A DNA stretch of 64,000 bases from contig NZ_JAATVW010000015.1 in NCBI RefSeq assembly GCF_011947225.1, forward strand, positions 62,001-126,000, written 5' to 3'. Positions 18,104 through 25,820 of this stretch are shown here, piece by piece; position 1 is the stretch's first letter; each line of letters opens with the position of its first letter. This stretch comes from Planosporangium flavigriseum. Its GTDB lineage: Bacteria; Actinomycetota; Actinomycetes; Mycobacteriales; Micromonosporaceae. The notes beneath the pieces are model-generated. The model was not told the origin of the DNA, made no database searches, and saw only the letters and a list, made by a program, of their open reading frames with translations. The translations under genes were made by a program, and so were the position numbers.

Positions 18104-18411
18104 CTGGACGCGCCTGGCTCCTGGCCGCGGTCCGCGACGAGCGGCCGGCCTCCCATGCGGAGGACGACGACGCCAGCGCTCTCCAGCCTGGTCAATGCTT
18201 GTCGTACCGGCTGCAGTGACACGCCGTATTCGTCGGCTAGCTCCTGGTACGTGGGTAGCCGCCCACCCGGTGGCCACTCACCCTCCTGGATGCGGCGGCG
18301 CAGGTCGGCTTCGATTCGGCGGTCCTGGCGATCGCTCTGGCGGACCCGCTGTGGCTTCTGTGGCTTGACCTGGATGGAGGACGACGACCTGGTCGGATGC
18401 CTGCCGGTCAT
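18100..18411 (-). CDS. GntR-family winged-helix regulator (DNA-binding domain only)
   Basis: About 103 residues from ATG 18411. The GntR wHTH is clear: RRIEADLRRRIQEGEWPPGG followed by RLPTYQELADEYGVSLQPVR and QALTRLESAGVV. There is no effector-binding domain, as in the short regulators common on actinobacterial mobile elements. The basic N-terminus (TGRHPTRSSSSIQVKPQKPQ) is low complexity, and no good Shine-Dalgarno precedes the ATG; GTG 18444 is an alternative. Function unknown. Confidence 0.75.
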   Translation of the reverse strand: MTGRHPTRSSSSIQVKPQKPQRVRQSDRQDRRIEADLRRRIQEGEWPPGGRLPTYQELADEYGVSLQPVRQALTRLESAGVVVLRMGGRPLVADRGQEPGASS

Positions 18412-18682
18412 GGAGGCGACCGCAGAGCTTGCCGGGTTGCGCACCCCTGGGACAGGGAGATACCTGGGAATTTGGCCCCAGGGCACGGTGTGACCGTCTG
18501 GTCGACGAAATTCGCTCTCGTCTTTCTCCTGCTCAGATTGGTAGCATGCCGCCAGTCGTGGACCCACGTCCTCGATATAGGCAGAGCCTGATTACGGAAA
18601 CCCCGAGCGTCCGCTCACCAGGGACCGACGTCTCGTCGACACGAAAGCCGCGCGCGTGAGCCCGAACTTACGGAGGCCTTCC

Positions 18683-19438
18683 GTGACTGACAACCGGATG
18701 AAGGATCGTGTCAAAGTGACGCTTAACGGAATGACGACTCCGGACATCACCGCCACGGAGCCACCACTGGCCGAGTCGCACCCCAACATGGCGAACCAGG
18801 CCCTGCACGTACTGACTCTGGCTCAGCGCACGGCCAATGAGCATGTCCACACCGCGCAGCGGCATGCGGACAAGATTCGCGCAGACGCGCTGGCGGCCGC
18901 AGAGCAGATAGCCCACGACGCCGACGCGCACGCTCAGAACTTGCGACGCGAGGCGGAGAAGGTACTCGCCTCGGCGCGTACGGCGGCTGAGGGCGCGGCC
19001 CGCGAGGCCCAGGCGCGGGTCGAGGAGGCGCAGCAGAACGCCGACAGGATCGTGGCGGAGGCTCGGAGGCAGGCGGAGGCGATAGTGGCCAACGCGGAGC
19101 ACAACACTGAAGAGTTGAAGCAGCAGGCCCAGCGGCGTTACGACGACGTTGTGGGTAGCCTGGCCACCAAGCGTGCGGCACTGCAGGAGCAGATCGAGGC
19201 CCTGGAGCGGTTCGACCGCGAGTACCGAGGGCGGCTGACGGCGTTCATGCAGGCACAGTTGCGTGCGCTCTGGGCCGACCAGCCGCAGGTAGCGGGGGAG
19301 TTCGACGACCTTGAGATGGCGGACGACTCCGTGCCGACCGAGCAGTCTCACGCTGAGGCGCCGAGTACGTCCGTGCCGGGACAGCGGAAAAGCGAGAAGG
19401 CGGCAACCGACTCCGCGTCGGCGGTGAGCGCCAACTAA
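18683..19438 (+). CDS. DivIVA/Wag31-like coiled-coil protein
   Basis: 251 residues from GTG 18683, with GGAGG 6 nt upstream. A long alanine-rich coiled coil (about 35-180) contains AEQIAHDADAHAQNLRREAE and repeated ADRIVAEARRQAEAIVANAE heptads, as in DivIVA-domain and cell-division-initiation proteins of actinomycetes. The N-terminal DivIVA membrane-binding motif is not evident, so a polar scaffold role is only a suggestion. The C-terminal 55 residues are disordered. The gene ends before a convergent hairpin at 19,564. Confidence 0.7.
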   Translation: MTDNRMKDRVKVTLNGMTTPDITATEPPLAESHPNMANQALHVLTLAQRTANEHVHTAQRHADKIRADALAAAEQIAHDADAHAQNLRREAEKVLASARTAAEGAAREAQARVEEAQQNADRIVAEARRQAEAIVANAEHNTEELKQQAQRRYDDVVGSLATKRAALQEQIEALERFDREYRGRLTAFMQAQLRALWADQPQVAGEFDDLEMADDSVPTEQSHAEAPSTSVPGQRKSEKAATDSASAVSAN

Positions 19439-19563
19439 GCGCGACTGGATCTCTCCCAGCGTCATAACCTCGCTGACGTCAAGCGGTCCGCACGCTGGGC
19501 GAGCGCTGAGGGGGCATTGGGTGACCGGCCGGTGAGCAGGCGCCTTATCCCGTAACGACAGAA

Positions 19564-19594
19564 GAAGGCCGGGACCAAACTGGTCGTGGCCTTC
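19564..19594 (+). terminator. Hairpin between the DivIVA-like gene and the HTH remnant
   Basis: An outer stem GAAGGCC (19564-19570) pairs with 19588-19594, and an inner stem GACCA/TGGTC closes an AAC loop. It lies 125 bp after the coiled-coil gene and can terminate in either direction. Confidence 0.65.
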
Positions 19595-19609
19595 GCTGCT
19601 GGAGCCTTG

Positions 19610-19790
19610 GTCTTGGTCCGCCTCGATGCCGGCAGCGCGGAGGATGAGTCGTACGCGCTCGCGGGAAAGTCCGGTCATCTTGATGATGTCAACTTGGCGC
19701 ATGCCATCCTGGTACGCCTGCGCGATGGCTTCGGCCAGTTCCGAACGCTTCTCGGCCAGAGCTTCTCGAGCCTTCGCCGGGCCGCAAGGG
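19610..19790 (-). pseudogene. Small HTH-domain gene remnant without its own stop
   Basis: The minus strand encodes KAREALAEKRSELAEAIAQ, then GMRQVDIIKMTGLSRERV and RLILRAAGIEAD, a small resolvase-type HTH protein common in actinomycetes. The normal protein ends close after this point, but here the frame continues without a stop through the hairpin at 19,564 and on antisense to the coiled-coil gene. Upstream (19,787-19,830) a CGCAAGGGA/TCCCTTGCG inverted repeat replaces a normal start region. This looks like a gene broken at both ends. Apart from this and the hairpin, 19,439-20,050 shows no other gene. Confidence 0.5.
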
Positions 19791-20050
19791 ATCGGGCGAA
19801 GCCCGACCGCGGAGCGGCTCGTCCCTTGCGGTCCGGCAGGTTGCCGGGCATCCCCATGGGGCAGGGGATGGGGCGGTGCGACCCGCGATTCCACCTACGA
19901 TCGTGAGCGTCGTGTGGATCTTGCTGCGCCCGGAGCCTGCCTCGCCGACGAGGTAGGGGCACGGGGCGGAGCCCCGATGTGTCTATCGTGCGGTCGAGCC
20001 GCCGGTGCGACCCCACAGAAGCTGTGGAAGGTTATCGCCTGACAGTCCAA

Positions 20051-20860
20051 CTAGAGCCGTGAGAGGATCTCAGCCTTCTTCGTGGCGAACTCTTCTTCCG
20101 TAAGAATGCCGGCGTCACGCAGCTCGCCGAGCCGCCGAAGTTGTTCGATCGGGTCGGTCGCTGGCGCCGCGACGGGGGCTGGTGCAGGTGGTGGAGCCAC
20201 AGTCGGGGCTACCCCTGAGTAGTGGTGCGTGTTCGCCCTCTGCTGCTCTACAAGCCTCGCGGCATGCGCCGTTCTATTGATGATCGAGACGGCACCGCGT
20301 GGATCCGGAATATCTTCAAGGACTACCAGTTCGACGCCGTTGGACCGCTGGACGTGCACGAGGACGTTCCCGACGCCGCGAGCCTTCTGGGTCATGGACT
20401 GCCGTATATCCACATCAACCACGTGGGCGATCGGCACCTGCTGGGCTCGAGTTGAGAGCATCCCCTTCTCGAAGAACAGCATGGTAGCGGTCAGCTTGTA
20501 TGTGCCCGCGCCGATGCCGGTAATTGGTTGCCCCTTAGCCGCCCAGATCACTTCCGGCTCCACCGGCGGCGGTGCTGATGCCGGAGATGGCACTGGTCCT
20601 GGGGCCTGGGCGGGAACATGGGGCGATGTCGGAACCAGCGTCTGCCGTTCGTCAGGCTCTCGATGAGCCTCACGCGCCACGACCTCCCCTGGAATCCATG
20701 GGGCGGGCAAGTTGCTGACATTCTTGTCGCTGTGTTCGACGAACAACTCCCAGCCATCCGGCGGCGATGGCCACGAAGGATCCGGCTGCCAGCCCGCTGG
20801 CGGAAGCCAGCCTTCGGGGGCCGGCGGCCATCCAGGCGGGGGATTGAACCTCTTCGTCAT
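20051..20860 (-). CDS. PH-like (DUF304-type) domain protein with SHOCT motif
   Basis: 269 residues from ATG 20860, with GAGG 8 nt upstream. The N-terminus has four GWxPxP-type repeats (PPPGWPPAPEGWLPPAGW). A proline/alanine linker leads to a bacterial PH-like domain (about 115-200, KLTATMLFFEKGMLSTRAQQ with VDVDIRQSMTQKARGVGNV). The last 35 residues are a SHOCT motif (EQLRRLGELRDAGILTEEEF). SHOCT and PH-like domains are typical of oligomerising, membrane-near accessory proteins. Function is not known; no neighbour suggests a pathway. Confidence 0.75.
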   Translation of the reverse strand: MTKRFNPPPGWPPAPEGWLPPAGWQPDPSWPSPPDGWELFVEHSDKNVSNLPAPWIPGEVVAREAHREPDERQTLVPTSPHVPAQAPGPVPSPASAPPPVEPEVIWAAKGQPITGIGAGTYKLTATMLFFEKGMLSTRAQQVPIAHVVDVDIRQSMTQKARGVGNVLVHVQRSNGVELVVLEDIPDPRGAVSIINRTAHAARLVEQQRANTHHYSGVAPTVAPPPAPAPVAAPATDPIEQLRRLGELRDAGILTEEEFATKKAEILSRL

Positions 20861-20940
20861 CAAGGTGCCTCGTCTTGGTCTTAACGCTGAGCGGAACACC
20901 CATGACCTTATCGGCTCGATCCGTCGCGGGGGACCGCCGA

Positions 20941-21330
20941 ATGACCAATTGGAGTTGGGCCGCTATGCGAGTACGGCGGCCTTTACGGACTGCTTCCGTT
21001 TTTGTGAAGCGGCGACGAGAGCCGGCTCTTGCGAGTGCCCGACACGTGCTGCACGAGGCGGTCCACGCGCTGCACGGGCACCTCAGCCAGATGGCAGCCA
21101 TTGACGAGCGGTACATCCCGGACGTGACTCGTCAGGCGTGTCCGGTATGTGGCCGCATGGTCAGGTTTAACCAGTGTCAGTACTACTGCTCGCACAGTCT
21201 GCCGGGCTTCGCCTCAGTCAGGATGTGGGCAGCAAGGTCGAAGCGACGAGCGTTTCGGTGTGAACGTTGGTTCGGCCTCTCGGCCATTGCTAGCCGCTCT
21301 CATACGGTAGTTCTCGTTCCAGCGCACTAG
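20941..21330 (+). CDS. Possible small zinc-finger-like protein
   Basis: The frame from ATG 20941 encodes about 129 residues with HVLHEAVHALHGHLSQMAA and a Cys cluster CPVCGRMVRFNQCQYYCSH that could bind zinc. The N-terminus overlaps the leader of the divergent PH/SHOCT gene, no Shine-Dalgarno is clear, and codon third positions are less GC-rich than in neighbouring genes. It could be a fragment of a longer gene. I recognise no family. Confidence 0.3.
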   Translation: MTNWSWAAMRVRRPLRTASVFVKRRREPALASARHVLHEAVHALHGHLSQMAAIDERYIPDVTRQACPVCGRMVRFNQCQYYCSHSLPGFASVRMWAARSKRRAFRCERWFGLSAIASRSHTVVLVPAH

Positions 21331-21480
21331 CGGATCAGCGTCGTTCGATCACGGCGTCGGCCATCGGGTTTGCTGACTTATTGCTGACCGCCGCCTAACG
21401 TGGGCTCCGCCTACTAGGACACGAGCGGCTCGCTTGCTGCTGGATGCGCGGAGGGGACGCGATGATCGGGGAGACCTGGC

Positions 21481-22260
21481 ATGAATGAACCGGAAGGACG
21501 CGACGGAGTGTCGGTGCAGGTCGATCCATCGCGCCCATCACCTCCAATGCAGTGGTGGGAGCGCCTAGGTGCCGTCGCTATCGGTCTTGGGTCTGGAGGA
21601 GCCGGTTGCTACGCCGTCTTCGCCACATCCAATCAGGCGGGCGCGGCTGCTCTTGTGCTCGCTGGAGCGGCGTTCCTCCTGATAGGGGTTCAAGGCACTC
21701 GCCTCCTCAAGCTGGGCGGAGGCGGCAACAGCATCGAATTGGCTCAGGCTGAGGCCGCCGTGAGGGTCGTCGAGCGTGCAAAGCATGAAAAGGATCCTGA
21801 GGTTGCGGAGGGCATGGTGGAGGCCGCTGCCATGATTAGTCCTGCTATCGCGCGGTCTCCCCGCCAAGAAGCTCGAAGGTATGAGGACGAGCTCCAAATT
21901 GCGCTGGAGCGAACTGGAGCGATCGTTAAGCGTGAGGTGGTCTGGGACCCAACCCGTCGCCCCTTGGACTTCGTTGCTGAAACCGCTAGCGGGCGAAAGG
22001 CGTTGGTCGAAGCAATCGCGCGCCGCTATGGAACGCTGAGCATGAAGGATGTCCGAGACGCAATGGGTCAGGTGGATGCGGTTACGGGCGGCATCGGAGA
22101 CGCAGGACTTCTAATCGTCACTAGCGCCCCGCTGTCGGGCGAGGTGCAAGAGTTCAACGCCGAACCTCGCCATGCCAGGCGTCCGGTGGAGGTGATTAGC
22201 TGGAACGATGAGCGAGACGACGGGATCCTTGGCAGGGCTCTCGTTCGCGTTGCGCGATGA
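21481..22260 (+). CDS. Two-TM protein with possible PD-(D/E)XK-like C-terminal domain
   Basis: 259 residues from ATG 21481, with GGGGAG upstream. Two hydrophobic segments (about 27-48 and 54-75) form a hairpin anchor. A helical linker follows (IELAQAEAAVRVVERAKHEKD). The C-terminal domain (about 130-255) contains RRPLDFVAETASGRKALVEAI and later GLLIVTSAPLS and PVEVISWND, resembling the core of restriction-endonuclease-like folds. The usual VExK lysine is not obvious (LVEAIARR), so catalysis is doubtful. Similar anchored REase-like proteins occur in accessory regions. Assignment is tentative. Confidence 0.6.
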   Translation: MNEPEGRDGVSVQVDPSRPSPPMQWWERLGAVAIGLGSGGAGCYAVFATSNQAGAAALVLAGAAFLLIGVQGTRLLKLGGGGNSIELAQAEAAVRVVERAKHEKDPEVAEGMVEAAAMISPAIARSPRQEARRYEDELQIALERTGAIVKREVVWDPTRRPLDFVAETASGRKALVEAIARRYGTLSMKDVRDAMGQVDAVTGGIGDAGLLIVTSAPLSGEVQEFNAEPRHARRPVEVISWNDERDDGILGRALVRVAR

Positions 22261-22503
22261 GCAGCGCCTACACCCGTAACGCGGTTCAGGAATTGTCGAT
22301 CAGCAGCCGACGGCGATCCGTATACCTGTTCCCCTAACTGGTCACGACCTAGTCGTTGTCATCGTTGGCTATGGCTGCCCGCCGGTGACTGCAGGATCGG
22401 GCACGCAACGGGCACGACCGTGACGCGGTGCAGCAGACCCCTGCCACGTCTCACCTGAGTTGTCCGGCGGACGATGGTTTCCTTCCGAGGCAGCGGCGCG
22501 TTG

Positions 22504-22719
22504 TCAGGCATCGATTGGGAGAGCCCGCGCTTTCGCCTTCTGCTCGGCTCGAATCGTGGACAGCGTCTGGTGAAACGCGCTATGGCGGTTCTGGTCGAGG
22601 TTGAGGGGCAGAGCCAGGCGGCGGATTAGGTGCTCCTGCAACTCGCAGGGGTGATCGGTGACCGTCCAGACAACCGGATCGGCCCAGGCCGCGACAACGA
22701 TCCGGGCCGCCTCGTCCAA
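22504..22719 (-). pseudogene. C-terminal remnant of a GIY-YIG-like nuclease gene
   Basis: The minus strand encodes a 71-residue piece ending LQEHLIRRLALPLNLDQNRH followed by FHQTLSTIRAEQKAKARALP. This tail is typical of actinobacterial GIY-YIG domain proteins of about 200 residues, but the N-terminal GIY-YIG part is absent upstream, where the frame is broken. The neighbouring bases, 22,261-22,503 and 22,720-23,105, show no convincing gene. Confidence 0.45.
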
Positions 22720-23105
22720 CGACGGCGGATGTGGATCCGGATGGGGTAACGAAGGCGGCGAGGCCTGTGACGCCGGATTGACCCCGAGTCAGCGCCACCG
22801 CACCGCCCGCTCAAACGCCCCGCTGAGAATCCAATGGATTTGCCGCACGGTCGACGCGCTCAGCCCCAGGCATCTGTGCGGCCGGCACTTATCCGTGCGT
22901 CAAAGCTGATGCGCTCAGCGATCTCTTCGGGCTCAATCTCCAAGCCCCTTCATCCGCGCCATCTCCACGACAGTGCGTAGCACTGGGAGGTCACGGTTCT
23001 CCCACGTCGAGTGCACCATGCCCCACCGTGATCATCGGTGTGACGGTTCCCGCCCATCATGCGAAGCACCGGTATGGGGCTCGGGCGGTGTGCCTTGGGC
23101 AGCCG
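22720..23105. other. Gene-poor stretch between remnant and GntR gene
   Basis: About 390 bases with no supported coding sequence. Only short overlapping frames without Shine-Dalgarno sites are present. Together with the truncated gene to its left it looks like decayed accessory DNA. Confidence 0.5.
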
Positions 23106-23309
23106 TCACTCCGGCACGAATGTGCCCCGTCCCGGAACTCCGATGACTACACCGCGTTCCCGCAAGATCCGCATGACCCCAGCGATGGTCGCCGGGCTGA
23201 CGCTGTAGAGGTTCGCCAGCGTGGCGTACGTCGGCAACTGCGACCCGGCCGGGTACTCGCCCGTCTTAATGCGTTCGGTCAGGTCAGCGGCTATCTGGTA
23301 CGAGGTCAT
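23106..23309 (-). CDS. Minimal GntR-family regulator (67 aa)
   Basis: From ATG 23309 the product is almost only a winged helix: SYQIAADLTERIKTGEYPAG, SQLPTYATLANLYSVSPATI and MRILRERGVVIGVPGRGTF. It faces away from the two-gene operon at 23,475, and a perfect 8-bp inverted repeat lies between them, so it probably represses that operon and itself (inference). No Shine-Dalgarno is clear; the transcript may be leaderless. Confidence 0.8.
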   Translation of the reverse strand: MTSYQIAADLTERIKTGEYPAGSQLPTYATLANLYSVSPATIAGVMRILRERGVVIGVPGRGTFVPE

Positions 23310-23370
23310 GGGGACTGGCACAACTCGATCATGCAGGCTACACACTGTAACTGCTATGGGGTCGTTGTGC

Positions 23371-23398
23371 TCTCTAGGCTCTATAACTAACCTAGAGA
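23371..23398. promoter_or_regulatory. Candidate operator between the GntR gene and the 23,475 operon
   Basis: TCTCTAGG (23371-23378) and CCTAGAGA (23391-23398) are perfect inverted repeats separated by an A/T-rich 12-nt spacer CTCTATAACTAA that could be a -10 element. The site lies 62 bp upstream of the GntR start and 77 bp upstream of the operon. Confidence 0.6.
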
Positions 23399-23474
23399 GG
23401 TCACCAAATAGGCGAGCCCCGATCGGCGATGGCACCGCCAACCGGGGCTCTTGATCGGGAAGGAGCCCCGACCC

Positions 23475-23765
23475 ATGTCCAGTATGAAGGCCCGCCATTA
23501 TGCGCCCATCGCTCCGCTGGAGACTGAACCGTTCGGCTCATACACCGAGCCTGAGCAGCGTGAAGAGGCTCTGCGCGACGCGCTGCGCGGTGTGGAGTTG
23601 GGTACCTACGACCAGCGAATGATCGACTGGACGGTCAAGCGGTTCGACAACTCGGCCCTGCGCGTGCTGGTGAGCTGGCTGGAGCGCACGCGAAAGGCCG
23701 GGGTGGTCGCGGCACTGGAAGCCGACCAGGCGCGGCAGGCCAACCGAGGGCGGTTTGCGCGGTGA
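23475..23765 (+). CDS. Small hypothetical protein (96 aa)
   Basis: ATG 23475 with an AAGGAG Shine-Dalgarno 9 nt upstream. It is acidic to neutral and helical (QREEALRDALRGVELGTYDQ, RMIDWTVKRFDNSALRVLVS), without TM segments or known catalytic motifs. The stop overlaps the next start by 4 bp (GTGA), so both are co-translated. Pairs of this kind next to a minimal GntR gene recur in Micromonosporaceae genomes as far as I recall. Confidence 0.7.
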   Translation: MSSMKARHYAPIAPLETEPFGSYTEPEQREEALRDALRGVELGTYDQRMIDWTVKRFDNSALRVLVSWLERTRKAGVVAALEADQARQANRGRFAR

Positions 23766-24034
23766 CCGCGCATCAGCCGCTGCGGCCGAACTGGTCGTGC
23801 GTCGGCTGCGGGTACGCCTGGCCGTGCCCGAGTCGGCAGCGGCAGTTCCTGGCGCAGTACGAAGGCGCGGCGGTGAGCCTGGCACTGGTGCTGAGCGCCG
23901 CCATGGTTGAGGCGGCCGCCGACCTGCGCACCCTGCCGGCTGGCAGCCTGCACGACCAGTTCGTGGGATGGCTGCCGCAGTGCGCGCCGAACCCACGCCA
24001 TGCGGCCCCGCCATCGGTGCCCATCCCGATGTAG
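23762..24034 (+). CDS. Small Cys-containing protein of the 'flavin reductase'-misnamed family
   Basis: 90 residues from GTG 23762, coupled to the preceding gene. The N-terminus PLRPNWSCVGCGYAWPCPSR has a CxxC plus a third Cys, followed by RQFLAQYEGAAVSLALVLSA and LPAGSLHDQFVGWLP. Homologues are often labelled flavin reductase in databases, but no flavin-binding fold fits in 90 residues. Zinc binding through the Cys cluster is possible. Function unknown. Confidence 0.7.
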   Translation: MTAHQPLRPNWSCVGCGYAWPCPSRQRQFLAQYEGAAVSLALVLSAAMVEAAADLRTLPAGSLHDQFVGWLPQCAPNPRHAAPPSVPIPM

Positions 24035-24055
24035 AGCCAAGATCTGCCCCACCTG

Positions 24056-24095
24056 CGGCCCCACGCCTAGCGGCACCCTGCCGGGCGTGGGGCCG
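24056..24095 (+). terminator. Terminator of the 23,475-24,034 operon
   Basis: A perfect 12-bp stem CGGCCCCACGCC (24056-24067) pairs with 24084-24095 across a 16-nt loop. It is the last chromosomal feature before the left attachment repeat at 24,195. Confidence 0.75.
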
Positions 24096-24194
24096 TTCGC
24101 TGCGGTTGAACATGCCTGACGCGGTGGGTCCCTGGTGGGTTCCGGCTAAATCAAAGGCCGGTATTAACCTACGTTTGAGCAGATAGATGTATGT

Positions 24195-24235
24195 GCGCCC
24201 GGCAGGATTCGAACCTGCGACCTTAGGATTAGAAG
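24195..24235. repeat. attL: 41-bp copy of the tRNA-Arg 3' end
   Basis: Identical to 37625-37665. It contains the T-arm and 3' acceptor strand (GGTTCGAATC region on the minus strand) but stops in the anticodon loop, so it is not a functional tRNA. It marks the original chromosomal 3' end of the gene before insertion. Confidence 0.92.
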
Positions 24236-24321
24236 AAGATCATGTCGGGCTGGTGGGGGAGCGCCGTCGCTGTTCAGAGAGTCCGTAGCTGTCGGCCGGC
24301 GTCTGCTCTGGCTGGCGTACT

Positions 24322-24342
24322 TGGCTGTACGGATGGCTGTAC
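24322..24342 (+). repeat. Candidate integrase/excisionase arm-type site, left
   Basis: Two head-to-tail TGGCTGTAC units in a 21-bp block, starting 87 bp inside attL. The same block with one mismatch lies at 37542-37562 near attR and nowhere else that I saw. Direct repeats near both core sites are what tyrosine integrases and Xis bind. Confidence 0.6.
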
Positions 24343-24533
24343 AGCCAACTGTTACGGATGACGGCGCGCCAACTGGCCCGGAGCGCTGGCAACAGTCACA
24401 CTATTCGCTATACAAACGTCCGGTATGGGACAGTTAGGACTGTCGCAAACCTGACAGACGGCCGAGTTCTGTTACGCCTTGCATAAGGTACCGTCTCTTA
24501 ACGTCAATGAATGAGCATAGAGGTGATCTCGAA

Positions 24534-25820
24534 GTGCCGCAGTTGCGCCGGTTCAGAGTTGACGGGCTCTTTCACACTGCATACCACAAGATTGAATTTT
24601 CTACGGAAAGTCCAGTTACGTTGATTGCAGGCCCAAACGGCGTCGGGAAGACCCATATTCTGCGACTGATAAAGGCCATGTTGGCCGGCGATCTGGCGAC
24701 GATTTCCGAAATTAACTTCGACTCAACTGAAGTTGAGTTCGGCGACGGTACACATCTCATTGTGGAACGTGTCATTCAGGGTGACAACGGCCTTATGTTG
24801 AGGGTTGAGGCCAAGGGACCGAAGGGTGGTCAAATCGGCCAGGCCGAGCTTCCCGATCCATCATCAATGGATGACCTCCCACTTCCTTTCCGTCGGCTGC
24901 CCGATGGAAGGTTCCTCGATGTGCGCACTGGACGCATTCATAATGCTGACTATATGCGCCGACGCTACGGCGTACCAAGCCGCTACGTACCGCCTTTCGT
25001 CATGGAGGCCGTGCCTTGGCTAGCGCGACTCCTTGAAGGCCGACAGACCATTTTTATTGACACCAAGAGGCTTGATACCCCACCCCAAGCCGGGGCATCA
25101 GAATCAGCAAACGCAAATGTGCCGGCATCGAGAATAGATGAGTACATTGAGCAGGTGAGAATCCAGGTCAACGAAGCGCGTCGCGCCTCGTTGTTGGAAT
25201 CGCAGTCGGCAGATCAGAGCTTTGCGTCACGGGTGCTCCAAGGTGCGAGGACGACAGTCAGGAAGGATGAGCTGAAGCGTCGGTACGACGAAATCGCAGA
25301 ACGCAACGCGGAGCTTTACCGCAACGGCCTTTCGAGTAATAGCGTTGCGGTTCAATTCCCAGCTAGTGGCGTGAATCCTACCGAGCGTCGCGTTTTGGCG
25401 GTCTTCCTTGAGGACTGGGAAAAAAAGATAGCACCGCTCTTGCCGGTCAATGAAAAGTTGAAAACGCTGCGGCGAATCATCAATGAGAAATTTATAGGCA
25501 AGACGCTTGAGTTGGATAAGTCGGGCGGATTGTCCTTCAAGACCGATGACGGGGAAGATATACCGGTTCGCTTCCTTTCGTCGGGCGAGCAGCACATATT
25601 GGCTCTCTTTACGATGCTGTTATTCTCAGCGAGCCGTGATTCAGTGGTTCTGATAGACGAACCAGAGATCTCATTGCACGCGGCATGGAAGCACGCCTTC
25701 CTGAACGATATCACCGATGTAGCGCGCATCGCGGATCTTCAGGTCATAATGGCAACCCACTCCAGCGGAATTATCAACGGGCAGTGGGATCTGGTTCAGG
25801 AGCTTGGATTACAGCGTTGA
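24534..25820 (+). CDS. AAA ATPase of a PARIS-like anti-phage system (AriA-like)
   Basis: 428 residues from GTG 24534, preferred because AGGTGA lies 7 nt upstream; ATG 24507 is 27 nt earlier in frame. An ABC/SMC-type ATPase domain has Walker A GPNGVGKTH (about 33-41), a central helical insertion, signature FLSSGEQHI (about 347), Walker B SVVLIDEPEISLH (about 370) and the switch His in MATHSSGII (about 407). This is the AAA_15/AAA_21 type found in OLD, Gabija GajA and PARIS AriA. There is no TOPRIM domain in this protein; it is encoded by the next gene, overlapping by 4 bp. Lower GC than its neighbours indicates separate acquisition. Confidence 0.85.
   Translation: MPQLRRFRVDGLFHTAYHKIEFSTESPVTLIAGPNGVGKTHILRLIKAMLAGDLATISEINFDSTEVEFGDGTHLIVERVIQGDNGLMLRVEAKGPKGGQIGQAELPDPSSMDDLPLPFRRLPDGRFLDVRTGRIHNADYMRRRYGVPSRYVPPFVMEAVPWLARLLEGRQTIFIDTKRLDTPPQAGASESANANVPASRIDEYIEQVRIQVNEARRASLLESQSADQSFASRVLQGARTTVRKDELKRRYDEIAERNAELYRNGLSSNSVAVQFPASGVNPTERRVLAVFLEDWEKKIAPLLPVNEKLKTLRRIINEKFIGKTLELDKSGGLSFKTDDGEDIPVRFLSSGEQHILALFTMLLFSASRDSVVLIDEPEISLHAAWKHAFLNDITDVARIADLQVIMATHSSGIINGQWDLVQELGLQR

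Noticed and set aside
23762-24034. Flavin reductase
   Set aside because: This is a common database label for the family, but 90 residues with a Cys cluster cannot hold the flavin reductase fold.
24195-24235. Second tRNA gene
   Set aside because: Only the 3' part of the tRNA is present; there is no D arm or 5' acceptor strand, so it is an attachment-site remnant.
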